This document shows positions 8,778 to 17,270 of a stretch of DNA of 57,653 nucleotides, in pieces (the stretch's first letter is position 1; each line of letters opens with the position of its first letter). A program made the translations under genes and the position numbers. The DNA comes from Candidatus Methanoperedens sp. (GTDB lineage: Archaea; Halobacteriota; Methanosarcinia; Methanosarcinales; Methanoperedenaceae): contig JAPMTR010000077.1 in NCBI GenBank assembly GCA_026552975.1, positions 1-57,653 on the forward strand. Reading direction: 5' to 3'. The notes beneath the pieces are model-generated. The model was not told the DNA's origin and did not search any database. It saw only the letters and a list, made by a program, of their open reading frames with translations.

Positions 8778-8833
8778 AGCTATAGTTGAAAATATAACTT
8801 TGAGCTATAGTTCATAACGGATATATATTTACG
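8778..8833 (+). promoter_or_regulatory. nar operon promoter with direct repeats
   Basis: Two copies of AGCTATAGTT (8778-8787 and 8803-8812), 25 bp apart, flank an inverted AGTT...AACT. A TATA-like ATATATATTT lies at 8821-8830. The repeats are just upstream of the TATA box, as expected for an activator or repressor site. A related TATAGTTGA is upstream of tusA near 24888. Confidence 0.55.
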
Positions 8834-8874
8834 TTGACAATTCATAAACCATAAGAGGATGTGACTTTTAAAAA

Positions 8875-9000
8875 ATGCAGATAGGTGATGACTTCATGAT
8901 AATGCCTGGAATAAAGTATCAGTTGTATAGAGACTCTATTGAGCGAAAATTAATCGGGAAAAAAAGATCGATATTAGATGGAATGGGGTACGTCTCATGA
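8875..9000 (+). CDS. Possible 41-aa leader peptide of nar operon
   Basis: A short open frame of 41 codons whose TGA overlaps the narG start (ATGA at 8997). A GAGG ribosome site lies at 8856-8859, somewhat far from the ATG, and the frame includes further ATG codons at 8896 and 8902. The product is basic towards the C-terminus and has no recognised motif. Start-stop overlap with narG argues for translational coupling, but a chance frame cannot be excluded. Confidence 0.45.
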   Translation: MQIGDDFMIMPGIKYQLYRDSIERKLIGKKRSILDGMGYVS

Positions 9001-12000
9001 GTTCTTTAACAGGTACCCAACATAGTTCTGTTCCGACTATAGAAAAAATAACGCGAAGAAATTTTATAAAAATTTCCGCAGCTGCAGTTGCAGCATTAGG
9101 TATGAGTAACCCCGTACTTGCTGCTTTCAAATTTATCCCTGAGATCGATAATCCTCTTGACTTTTACCCTGACAGGGACTGGGAGAAGATATACCGCGAT
9201 CAGTTTAAACATGATCATACGATTCACTTTCTATGCGCTCCTAACGATACCCACAACTGCCTCTTGAGGGGATATGTAAAAAATGACATCATTACCAGGA
9301 TAGGCCCAAGCTATGGCTACGGCAAAGCAAAAGATGTTTACGGGAACCAGGCATCCCACCGATGGGATCCACGCTTATGCGAGAAAGGGCTTGTGATGGT
9401 TCGAAAGATATACGGACCGAGAAGAGTGAAATACCCAATGGTCAGGGAAGGGTTCAAAAACTGGGTTGACGCCGGTTTTCCAAGGGACGAAGACGGGAGA
9501 ATGCCAGAAAAATATCGCAATCGTGGGAAAGAATCCTTTGTAAAGGTTACTTTCGAAGAGGCGTGCGATATCGTTGCAAAATCCGCGGCCAGCATTGCAA
9601 CTACATACTCAGGGAAGACTGGAGAGAACCTTCTTAAGAAACAGGGCTATGACGAATCAATGATCGAAGAAATGCAAGGAGCAGGGACTCAAACGCTGAA
9701 GCTCCGGGGTGGAATGGCATTCTTAGGGGCAACAAGAATCTTTGGGATGTACAGGTTCGCAAACTCATTAGCGCTTCTGGATGACAAGATACGAAAGGTT
9801 GGAAAAGAGAAGGCTCTGGGCGGGCGGGGTTTTGACAGTTATTCATGGCACACGGATCTGCCTCCGGGACATACTATGACATGCGGCCACCAGACAATGG
9901 ATTTTGATCTTTCCACAGTGGAAAATGCTAACCTTGTTATCTGTTGGGGAATGAACTGGATCTCCACAAAAATGCCTGATGCGCACTGGTTAACAGAAGC
10001 GCGGCTTAAAGGGACGAATGTCGTTACTGTGGCATGTGAGTACCAGTCTACATCCAACAAGGCAAATAATGTCATCGTTATTCGGCCTGGAAGCGATACT
10101 GCCTTTGCTCTTGGGCTTGTTAATATAATTATCAGTGAGAACCTTTACGATACTGACTTTGTGAGGGGGCATACAGACATGCCTCTTTTAGTGCGGATGG
10201 ACACTCTCAAACTGCTCAAGCCTCAGGATATAATTGCTGATTACAAGCCCAGCGAACTGAAAAAGATGACAGTACTCAAACAAGGGGAACATGCACTTCC
10301 AAACATGGAGCAGGACCGCCAGATAACAACCGAAAAACTGCGTGATGAATGGGGGGATTTCATTGCCTGGAATTCAGATACAAATCAAACAGAAATCGTT
10401 ACGAGAGATGATGCAGCCACAAATAATAATTTTGCTCTTGAAGGCGAATTTACAGTTGATACCTTAGACGGGAAAAAAATCTCTGTTAGACCCGTGTTCG
10501 ACATGCTCAAAGAACATGCCTCATATTTCACTCCCGAGGTCGTAAGTGATTTATGCAGTGTGAACCAGGATGCGATAACCTGGCTGGCCCGTGAAATTGC
10601 AAAAAACAAATCAAAAACCCTTGTACCTGTCGGAATGGGTCCGAACCATTTCTACAACGGTGACCTAAGTGGCAGAGCAATATTCCTTGTTTGCGCTCTC
10701 ACTAAAAATATAGGGTTCCACGGGGGAAATATCGGAAGTTTCTCAGGTAACTACAGGGGCGCATATTTCAACGGCCTTCCTTATTATATCGCTGAAGATC
10801 CTTTTGATATTGAACTTGACCCTGCAAAAACCCCCCGTCACAAGGATTATTATAAATATGAATCTGCTCACTACCTTAATTATGGTGACCGTCCGCTCAG
10901 GGCAGGAGATAAGCTTTTCACCGGGAAAAGCCACATGCCCACCCCGACAAAATTCTTCTGGTTCAATAACGGGAACTCTATTCTTGGAAATCTGAAATGG
11001 CATCATGATTTTGTGATGAACACGCTTCCAAAGATCGAATGCGTGGTTGTGAATGAATGGTGGTGGACAGCGTCTTGTGAATACGCTGATGTGGTCTTCG
11101 CAATAGATTCATGGGCAGAGTTAAAATACCCTGATATGACCGCAGCTGTCACCAATCCATTCTTGTCGATATTTCCAAGAACCTCCCTGAAGAAGGTGCA
11201 TGATACCCGCAGCGATATCGAAGTTCTGGCAGGCGTTGGAAAAGCGATGGCAAAAGTTACAGAAGATGCTCGTTTTGATGATTACTGGAAGTTCGTGAAC
11301 GAACAGAATGTCGAGGTCTATCTCCAGAGGATCATCGACCACTCTTCTACCCTCAAAGGCTACAAAATTGAAGAGCTTGAGGCAAACGCAAGTGAAGGCA
11401 TACCAGCGCTGATTATGTTACGAACCTATCCCAAAGCCATGGGCTGGGAACAGTCCGTTGATAATAAGCCACATTACACGAAATCCGGGAGGATGGAGTT
11501 TTATCGCGATGAAGATGAGTTTATAGAGTACGGGGAGAACATCCCTGTTCATCGTGAACCCATTGATTCCACGATATATGAACCGAATGTGATCGTGTGC
11601 GGTGGGACCAATTTGATAAGACCTAAGAGCCCGGAGGAATATGGTTTATCACGGGATGATCTCTCCTGCGAAGTCAGGCAGGTCAGAAATGTTATAATAC
11701 AGCCTGCGCAGGTCACAAAGACTGTCCATCCCCTGCGTAAGAGTGGTTTTTCTCTTGTTTACATAACGCCTAAATATCGCCATGGTGCACATACCACGCC
11801 AGTTGATATCGATCTCATGTCCCTCTGGTTTGGGCCATTCGGGGATCTATCACGTCGGGATAAAAGAATGCCCTGGGTAGGGGAAGGATATGTTGATCTG
11901 AACCCGGCAGATGCAAAGGAACTGGGAATAGCAGATGGAGACTATGTCTATATTGATGCCGATCCCGATGATCGGCCATTCCGGGGCTGGCAGAAAAAGC

Positions 12001-12461
12001 CCGACGATCACAGGGTGCACCGCGCAATGATGCGTGCGCGCTATTATATGGGCATTCCTCGCGGCATAGCCCGTTCATGGCATAATATGTTCGTTGCCAC
12101 CTATGGTTCTGTAGAAGGTCATGAAACTAATCCGGATAAACTTGCAAGGAACCCGCGCACAGGCTACCAGGCAATGTTCAGATATGGTTCTCATCAGTCT
12201 GCAACTCGTGCCTGGCTTAAGCCGACCTTAATGACAGATTCGATGGCACGCAAGGACTATTTTGGACAAAAAATTGGACAAGGCTTTGCTGCTGATGTCT
12301 ACTGCACGGTCGGAGCCCCAAAAGAGGCGTTCGTGAAGGCTACAAAAGCAGAGCAGGGCGGTGTGGAACATGCCCTCTGGAGACCGGCTGATCTTGGCTT
12401 CAGACCAGGCTACGAAGGCGAAGCTATTAAAAAATTCCTCAAAGGGGGCTTTTCATTATGA
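8997..12461 (+). CDS. narG: Nitrate reductase alpha subunit, Tat-exported
   Basis: A 1154-residue molybdopterin oxidoreductase of the type II DMSO-reductase (Nar/Nxr) group. TRRNFIKI at about 19-26 begins a twin-arginine signal, so the enzyme works outside the membrane. C80, C88 and an upstream His region form the FS0 cluster site with a later Cys near 130. GGRGFDSYSWHTDLPPG near residue 275 matches the segment carrying the Asp ligand to molybdenum in NarG/NxrA. The enzyme reduces nitrate to nitrite; the reverse is possible by homology alone. The order narG-narH-chaperone-gamma and the Mo-cofactor genes downstream support the call. Confidence 0.92.
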   Translation: MSSLTGTQHSSVPTIEKITRRNFIKISAAAVAALGMSNPVLAAFKFIPEIDNPLDFYPDRDWEKIYRDQFKHDHTIHFLCAPNDTHNCLLRGYVKNDIITRIGPSYGYGKAKDVYGNQASHRWDPRLCEKGLVMVRKIYGPRRVKYPMVREGFKNWVDAGFPRDEDGRMPEKYRNRGKESFVKVTFEEACDIVAKSAASIATTYSGKTGENLLKKQGYDESMIEEMQGAGTQTLKLRGGMAFLGATRIFGMYRFANSLALLDDKIRKVGKEKALGGRGFDSYSWHTDLPPGHTMTCGHQTMDFDLSTVENANLVICWGMNWISTKMPDAHWLTEARLKGTNVVTVACEYQSTSNKANNVIVIRPGSDTAFALGLVNIIISENLYDTDFVRGHTDMPLLVRMDTLKLLKPQDIIADYKPSELKKMTVLKQGEHALPNMEQDRQITTEKLRDEWGDFIAWNSDTNQTEIVTRDDAATNNNFALEGEFTVDTLDGKKISVRPVFDMLKEHASYFTPEVVSDLCSVNQDAITWLAREIAKNKSKTLVPVGMGPNHFYNGDLSGRAIFLVCALTKNIGFHGGNIGSFSGNYRGAYFNGLPYYIAEDPFDIELDPAKTPRHKDYYKYESAHYLNYGDRPLRAGDKLFTGKSHMPTPTKFFWFNNGNSILGNLKWHHDFVMNTLPKIECVVVNEWWWTASCEYADVVFAIDSWAELKYPDMTAAVTNPFLSIFPRTSLKKVHDTRSDIEVLAGVGKAMAKVTEDARFDDYWKFVNEQNVEVYLQRIIDHSSTLKGYKIEELEANASEGIPALIMLRTYPKAMGWEQSVDNKPHYTKSGRMEFYRDEDEFIEYGENIPVHREPIDSTIYEPNVIVCGGTNLIRPKSPEEYGLSRDDLSCEVRQVRNVIIQPAQVTKTVHPLRKSGFSLVYITPKYRHGAHTTPVDIDLMSLWFGPFGDLSRRDKRMPWVGEGYVDLNPADAKELGIADGDYVYIDADPDDRPFRGWQKKPDDHRVHRAMMRARYYMGIPRGIARSWHNMFVATYGSVEGHETNPDKLARNPRTGYQAMFRYGSHQSATRAWLKPTLMTDSMARKDYFGQKIGQGFAADVYCTVGAPKEAFVKATKAEQGGVEHALWRPADLGFRPGYEGEAIKKFLKGGFSL

Positions 12462-13594
12462 ATGTTTACAATTGGCAGTTGAACAGGGATATGAATTATA
12501 AATATCAGGAGATACATCCGCAAAAACAGGTTGCGTGGGTCTTTGATACTAATAAGTGCATTGCTTGCCAGACATGCACTATTGCATGCAAAAATGCCTG
12601 GACATCAGGTAAAGGACAGGAGTACATGTTCTGGAACAACGTTGAGAGCAAGCCATGGGGATTCTATCCTCTTGGATGGGATGTAAAGCTCCTGGAAAAA
12701 CTCGGGCCCCAGAAATGGAATGGCGATAAATATGCTGGAAAGACCATCTTTGAAGGAGCACAGTACGGTGAGGAAATATTGGGATACGCACCTGATGAAA
12801 AGGATTACTCTTATCCAAACCTTGGGGAGGATGAAGTAAACCAGCAGGTAAAAGAAAAGGAATATATAACGATCCCTCACGAGCCCTGGATGTTCTATTT
12901 ACAGAGAATATGCAACCACTGCTCATATCCGGCTTGCCTTGGCGCCTGCCCGAGAAAAGCGATCTACAAAAGAAAAGAAGACGGAATAGTTCTTATCGAC
13001 CAGAAAAGATGCAGGGGTTATCAGGAGTGTGTGCGTGCCTGCCCTTATAAAAAATCATTTTTCAGGACGAATACGGGAAAATCAGAAAAGTGCATATCCT
13101 GTTTCCCTGCTGTTGAACAGGGGAAACAAACGCAATGTGTCCAGAATTGCATCGGGAAGATCAGGCTTTTCGGTTTCAAGAATAACTTGAATGAAGTAAG
13201 AGGGGACAATCCTATTGATTATCTTGTCCACATTAAAAAGATCGCTCTTCCACTTTATCCGCAATTCGGAACCCAGCCCAACGTGTACTACATACCACCG
13301 ATACACGTACCCGAAGCATTCAACAGGCAACTGTTCGGTCCTGGAGCTAAGAACGCAGTTGAACAGTACAAAAAAGCCTATGAGGATATGGACCTTACCG
13401 GTCTTTTGATGCTTTTCGGCTCTACTGATCAAATAATAAGTTCATTTAAAGTCGAAGGTGACATAAACAATGGGCACTGCGCTGGCTATGACGATAAGGG
13501 GAATGAACTTATAAAAGTCCCAATAAAAGAACCCATAATTATCAGAGAGGAATACGATGAACAGAGAAACGTGCGAAGATTCAATGTTACGTGA
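12458..13594 (+). CDS. narH: Nitrate reductase beta subunit
   Basis: A 378-residue Fe-S subunit passing electrons to NarG. Four cysteine groups are visible: CIACQTCTIAC, CNHCSYPACLGACP, CRGYQECVRACPYKK and CISC with later QCVQNC. In the third group an aromatic Tyr replaces the second cysteine, as Trp does in bacterial NarH, so it should bind [3Fe-4S] as in that family. It overlaps narG by 4 bp. It has no signal of its own and would be exported with NarG by the Tat route. Confidence 0.93.
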   Translation: MNVYNWQLNRDMNYKYQEIHPQKQVAWVFDTNKCIACQTCTIACKNAWTSGKGQEYMFWNNVESKPWGFYPLGWDVKLLEKLGPQKWNGDKYAGKTIFEGAQYGEEILGYAPDEKDYSYPNLGEDEVNQQVKEKEYITIPHEPWMFYLQRICNHCSYPACLGACPRKAIYKRKEDGIVLIDQKRCRGYQECVRACPYKKSFFRTNTGKSEKCISCFPAVEQGKQTQCVQNCIGKIRLFGFKNNLNEVRGDNPIDYLVHIKKIALPLYPQFGTQPNVYYIPPIHVPEAFNRQLFGPGAKNAVEQYKKAYEDMDLTGLLMLFGSTDQIISSFKVEGDINNGHCAGYDDKGNELIKVPIKEPIIIREEYDEQRNVRRFNVT

Positions 13595-14123
13595 TACGGG
13601 GAGAATGAACATGTACAAAACTTTGTCATTGGCTTTCTCTTATCCTGATGAACATTTCTTCAACCTGTTTTCTTTCACAGATGCAGAAAAGAAGGAAATT
13701 GTTTTGGAATATGACAGGCTTTTCAGGGCAAAAGATATCTGGCTTTATGGGACAGAGTACACAGCGCTGAATGAATTCCAGAGGGTTCAGTATCTATCTG
13801 ACATCATGGGTTTCTATAAAGCATTTGGTCTTGATCCTGAAAATGATAGACCGGATTCACTGCATATCGAACTTGAATTCATGCATTATCTTATCTTTAA
13901 AAGATTTCATGCACTTGAGAAGGACGAAGCAGATTCAAATGAAAAAGCATTTATCTGCCTTGATGCACAGAAAAAATTCTTTAATGAGCACCTCTACCCT
14001 GCGGCAGAAAAAATAGCAAAAGCAATAATTTCCCAAAGCAACAATGATTTTTATGTAGAAACGGCGAATGACATGCTTGAATTCTTAGAATCAGAAGAGA
14101 AAATTTATGGGAGGAATACATAG
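13557..14123 (+). CDS. TorD/NarJ-type assembly chaperone
   Basis: A 188-residue, all-helical, acidic protein with the LAFSYPDEHFF motif near residue 22 typical of TorD/NarJ chaperones, and HIELEFMHYLIF in the middle. Such proteins hold the molybdoenzyme before cofactor insertion and Tat export. It overlaps the 3' end of narH by 38 bp. GAGG lies about 7 bp before the ATG at 13557, but ATG 13611 with GGGAG before it is an alternative start. Confidence 0.82.
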   Translation: MNRETCEDSMLRDTGRMNMYKTLSLAFSYPDEHFFNLFSFTDAEKKEIVLEYDRLFRAKDIWLYGTEYTALNEFQRVQYLSDIMGFYKAFGLDPENDRPDSLHIELEFMHYLIFKRFHALEKDEADSNEKAFICLDAQKKFFNEHLYPAAEKIAKAIISQSNNDFYVETANDMLEFLESEEKIYGRNT

Positions 14124-14978
14124 ATGAAAAAAAATAATATTATTTTGATCATCATTGTTGCAATATCTTCAGTTGCACTGGCTTATTATGGATTAGGACT
14201 TTCAAGTGGAATACTGGCTGCCACACAAACATATCAAATACCAATAGATATTCAGTTCATTGACAAAGATATAGATCTTGAGAAAGGCATTTCTCCTGAG
14301 ATATGGTCGCCTATCCATCCAATCGATATAAAGATGGAATATCAGGTCATGGTATTACCGTGGGGAAAGAGCTTGATCAACCCCGTTACTGTAAAGTCAT
14401 TCCACAACGGAAAGGAAATTTACTTTTATATGAGATGGAAGGATGATACTGAGGATAGAATTATCGGGACAAGCAGGTTCTCTGACGCAGCGGCCATAAT
14501 GTTCCCTGTTGGAAATAATGTTCAAAATTCCACAATTATGATGGGATTCATGGGAAATGGGTCAAATATCTGGCAGTGGAAAGCAAGCCAGGACAACGAG
14601 TACTGGTTAAATGAGACATCAAAAATTGAGGCTTATAGCGATTATTATTATCCTTTCGAAAATAATGAAACATTATTAGTTTCAAAGGTAACACCCGGAT
14701 CAGCAGTCAACGATCTTATGGTAATAAGAGTGGCTACACTTACGCCCAAACCTGCCCAGAATGTGCAGGGCAGAGGGCTCTGGGATAACGGAACCTGGCA
14801 GGTGGTATTCAAACGTTCTCTTAACACCGCCGATCCGGAACAAGACGCTGATTTTAACACCCTAGCAAAAGTTGCTTTCGCCGTATGGAATGGGTCAAAT
14901 GGCGACAGGGGAGGCAGGAAGTCCATCTCCAATGACTGGATTTCAATTAATATAATACCTATGGAGGGTACAAAATGA
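14124..14978 (+). CDS. Haem-binding gamma subunit (ethylbenzene-DH-like)
   Basis: A 284-residue exported protein: a hydrophobic N-terminal segment (8-30), then a beta-rich domain. IWSPIHPIDIKMEYQVMVLPWG and the FYMRWKDDTEDR segment resemble the haem-b-binding gamma subunits of type II DMSO-reductase enzymes (ethylbenzene or DMS dehydrogenase, selenate reductase, archaeal nitrate reductases). It would carry electrons from the cupredoxin or cytochrome carriers to NarH. It starts right after the chaperone stop codon and overlaps the CuA gene by 4 bp. Confidence 0.82.
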   Translation: MKKNNIILIIIVAISSVALAYYGLGLSSGILAATQTYQIPIDIQFIDKDIDLEKGISPEIWSPIHPIDIKMEYQVMVLPWGKSLINPVTVKSFHNGKEIYFYMRWKDDTEDRIIGTSRFSDAAAIMFPVGNNVQNSTIMMGFMGNGSNIWQWKASQDNEYWLNETSKIEAYSDYYYPFENNETLLVSKVTPGSAVNDLMVIRVATLTPKPAQNVQGRGLWDNGTWQVVFKRSLNTADPEQDADFNTLAKVAFAVWNGSNGDRGGRKSISNDWISINIIPMEGTK

Positions 14979-15424
14979 AAATCGATAAGCTGATAATCGG
15001 CATCATTATTTTGGCATTACTTGTGGGACTTCCGCTTATACTCGCGCAACCGGAAGAGCCAAAGGAGAAGACAATAATCATCAACGCTAAACAGTTCTCC
15101 TATACACCAGATACAGTGGAGGTGAACAGGGGAGACAGGGTAACCATCAGGTTAATCAGCACAGATGTGCACCACGGCTTATACATCGATGGCTACGAGG
15201 TTTCAACAGATGCGCGCCCAGGACAGGATGGGAGCTTAACTTTTGTCGCAAATAATACCGGAAAATTCGTAATGCGTTGCTCGGTCACATGTGGACCTTT
15301 CCATCCATACATGATAGGCTATCTTAAGGTCAAGCCTGACTACCGGCTCTTTGGATCAATATGGCTTGCGGTGGGGATATTCATTTGTTCGATTTTACTT
15401 GTATCAAGGAGGCAGAAGCAATGA
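14975..15424 (+). CDS. Membrane-anchored CuA-type cupredoxin (first)
   Basis: A 149-residue protein with an N-terminal hydrophobic helix (7-24), a cupredoxin fold and a second C-terminal helix (126-143). C102-x3-C106-x3-H110-x2-M113 with upstream H66/H67 is the full dinuclear CuA ligand set of cytochrome oxidase subunit II and nitrous oxide reductase. No oxidase catalytic subunit is next to it. It is thus a likely electron-transfer protein of the nitrate reductase chain, or a relic of an oxidase-like complex. Confidence 0.88.
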   Translation: MKIDKLIIGIIILALLVGLPLILAQPEEPKEKTIIINAKQFSYTPDTVEVNRGDRVTIRLISTDVHHGLYIDGYEVSTDARPGQDGSLTFVANNTGKFVMRCSVTCGPFHPYMIGYLKVKPDYRLFGSIWLAVGIFICSILLVSRRQKQ

Positions 15425-16827
15425 CAGAAAAGATACTTGGACTGATCCCCGTTGACTGGAGATTTGAGCTTACTTCGCTTCCATATGTCAGAAAAATAAT
15501 CAAGAGCAGGTGGATGCCTTTCCTGCCTATAGTGCTGAATCTCTCCGTATTCACGGTAATACTGATGGCAGGCTTTGTTGGAGGGGTTTCTGCTGGCAAT
15601 TATAATTTTGGGATAATGTTTGTATGGATAGTCTGGTGGCTTTTATTAATGATGGTCATGGTGCCATTTTTCTCACGGGTCTGGTGCATGATATGCCCGC
15701 TTCCTGCTTTCGGTGAATGGCTCCAGAGACTCGGTTTCATGAAGGTGAGAAATAAACTCTTTGGGCTTAACAAAAAATGGCCGAAAGCATTGAAGAACAT
15801 GTGGCTGGTGAACTTCCTGTTCCTGGGCACCACTTATACCACAGGCTTCTTAACGACACGTCCAATAGCTACTTTCATACTGTTAATGTCGATAATCATT
15901 GGCTCCATCGTTCTAATGGCTGTTTTTGAGAAGAGAAACTTCTGCAAGTACATTGGATGCCCTGTGGGCGGTTTCCTGGGGCTTTATTCGAACATAGCGG
16001 TAACTGAGATACGCGCAAAGGATCCGCAGATATGCAAGGATCACAAGCATAAGGATTGTGTGATCGGGAATGAAAAAGGTCATGCCTGTCCATGGATGAT
16101 ACTCCCGTTCGACATCGGGAGAAATACTTATTGCGGGATGTGCCTGGAATGTTTCAAGACCTGTCCCTATGATAACATGGCGATTAATCTTCGACCGCCT
16201 GCCACAGATTTACTAGTAGATAAGAATCGCGGACTGGATGAGGCATGGAAGGCCTTTATCATGCTGGGAATCGCTATATTCTTTTTCCTGATCATGCAGG
16301 GTAACATGGGATTCCTGAAAGACTGGGCAAACGCAACGACAACAGAAGGCTATCTCACTTTTGTTGCACTGCACTCAATTTTCAATCTGCTGCTGATTCC
16401 GGGAGTGTTCTTTGTCTTTGTCTATGCTTCCCGCACCCTTGGCAATAAGGAGATTCCGCTTAAAAAATTATTTACAAATTTCTCCTACACACTTGTGCCC
16501 ATGGGACTGATAGCATGGATAGCCTTCAGCTTCGGCATCCTCTTTCCCAACAGCAGTTATGTGCTCCATGTGATCTCTGACCCGTTTGCCTGGGGCTGGG
16601 ATCTCTTCGGGACTTCGCATTTCCCCTGGACACCTTTTCTGACAGGGGTGATGCCCTACTTCCAAATAGGAACTTTGCTATTCGGGCTTGTCTTATCGCT
16701 TGACATAGGCTTTAAGATATCCAAGCAGACATTCCAGAAAAGAGACCAGGCTGTCAGGGGTTTCATTCCCATCGCGGCCTTCCTGACAGTAGTGACAATA
16801 TTCCTTATATGGCTCTTCACAGGGTAA
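15421..16827 (+). CDS. NapH/NosR-like membrane ferredoxin
   Basis: From the ATG at 15421 about 468 residues (an upstream in-frame ATG at 15361 lies inside the CuA gene and is less likely). There are about eight membrane helices. SRVWCMICPLPAF, the NapH-type CxxCP box, lies near residue 80; CKYIGCPVGG near 175; and CGMCLECFKTCP, a [4Fe-4S] site, near 240. NapH/NosR-like proteins pass electrons between quinols and extracytoplasmic reductases. Here it probably feeds the CuA proteins or NarH from menaquinol. It overlaps the CuA gene by 4 bp. Confidence 0.85.
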   Translation: MTEKILGLIPVDWRFELTSLPYVRKIIKSRWMPFLPIVLNLSVFTVILMAGFVGGVSAGNYNFGIMFVWIVWWLLLMMVMVPFFSRVWCMICPLPAFGEWLQRLGFMKVRNKLFGLNKKWPKALKNMWLVNFLFLGTTYTTGFLTTRPIATFILLMSIIIGSIVLMAVFEKRNFCKYIGCPVGGFLGLYSNIAVTEIRAKDPQICKDHKHKDCVIGNEKGHACPWMILPFDIGRNTYCGMCLECFKTCPYDNMAINLRPPATDLLVDKNRGLDEAWKAFIMLGIAIFFFLIMQGNMGFLKDWANATTTEGYLTFVALHSIFNLLLIPGVFFVFVYASRTLGNKEIPLKKLFTNFSYTLVPMGLIAWIAFSFGILFPNSSYVLHVISDPFAWGWDLFGTSHFPWTPFLTGVMPYFQIGTLLFGLVLSLDIGFKISKQTFQKRDQAVRGFIPIAAFLTVVTIFLIWLFTG

Positions 16828-16840
16828 AGAGGTGAATAAA

Positions 16841-17251
16841 ATGGAAAAAAAACAGATTACGGAAATAATTGCGGCGATTCTTGTGCTTCTGGCCACAGTC
16901 GGCGTTATTGGTGCTGCGCTCCTTTATGATGAACATCTATGGGGAGGGCTCAGAACCATCGAACTCACTGCACAGGCCCCTGAAAGGGGAAACTGGAACA
17001 TACAGGAGATACATCTGGTCAGGGGAGAACCTGTAAGGATAAAGATCAGGAATATAGACACTGTGAGCCACGGTTTTGCCATCCCGGAGCTCGGGATAAG
17101 CCTCAACGGCACCGGGGAGATCAAGCCCGGCAATGTGGGGGTAATCGAGTTCACGCCAGAGAAAACAGGTGATTTCTTGTTTACCTGCACAACGTGGTGC
17201 AGCACCCAGCACATGCAGATGACGGGCAGGATAATAATTTCAGAAAAATAA
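16841..17251 (+). CDS. CuA-type cupredoxin (second)
   Basis: A 136-residue protein with one N-terminal membrane helix (8-29) and a cupredoxin domain outside. H77, then C116-x3-C120-x3-H124-x2-M127, give a complete CuA ligand set. The start at 16841 is chosen because GAGGTG lies 6 bp before it. It shares the fold but little sequence with the first CuA protein, and lacks that protein's C-terminal helix. Two distinct CuA carriers flanking one NapH-like protein is unusual. Confidence 0.88.
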   Translation: MEKKQITEIIAAILVLLATVGVIGAALLYDEHLWGGLRTIELTAQAPERGNWNIQEIHLVRGEPVRIKIRNIDTVSHGFAIPELGISLNGTGEIKPGNVGVIEFTPEKTGDFLFTCTTWCSTQHMQMTGRIIISEK

Positions 17252-17270
17252 TCTATTATAGGAGGAAGAT

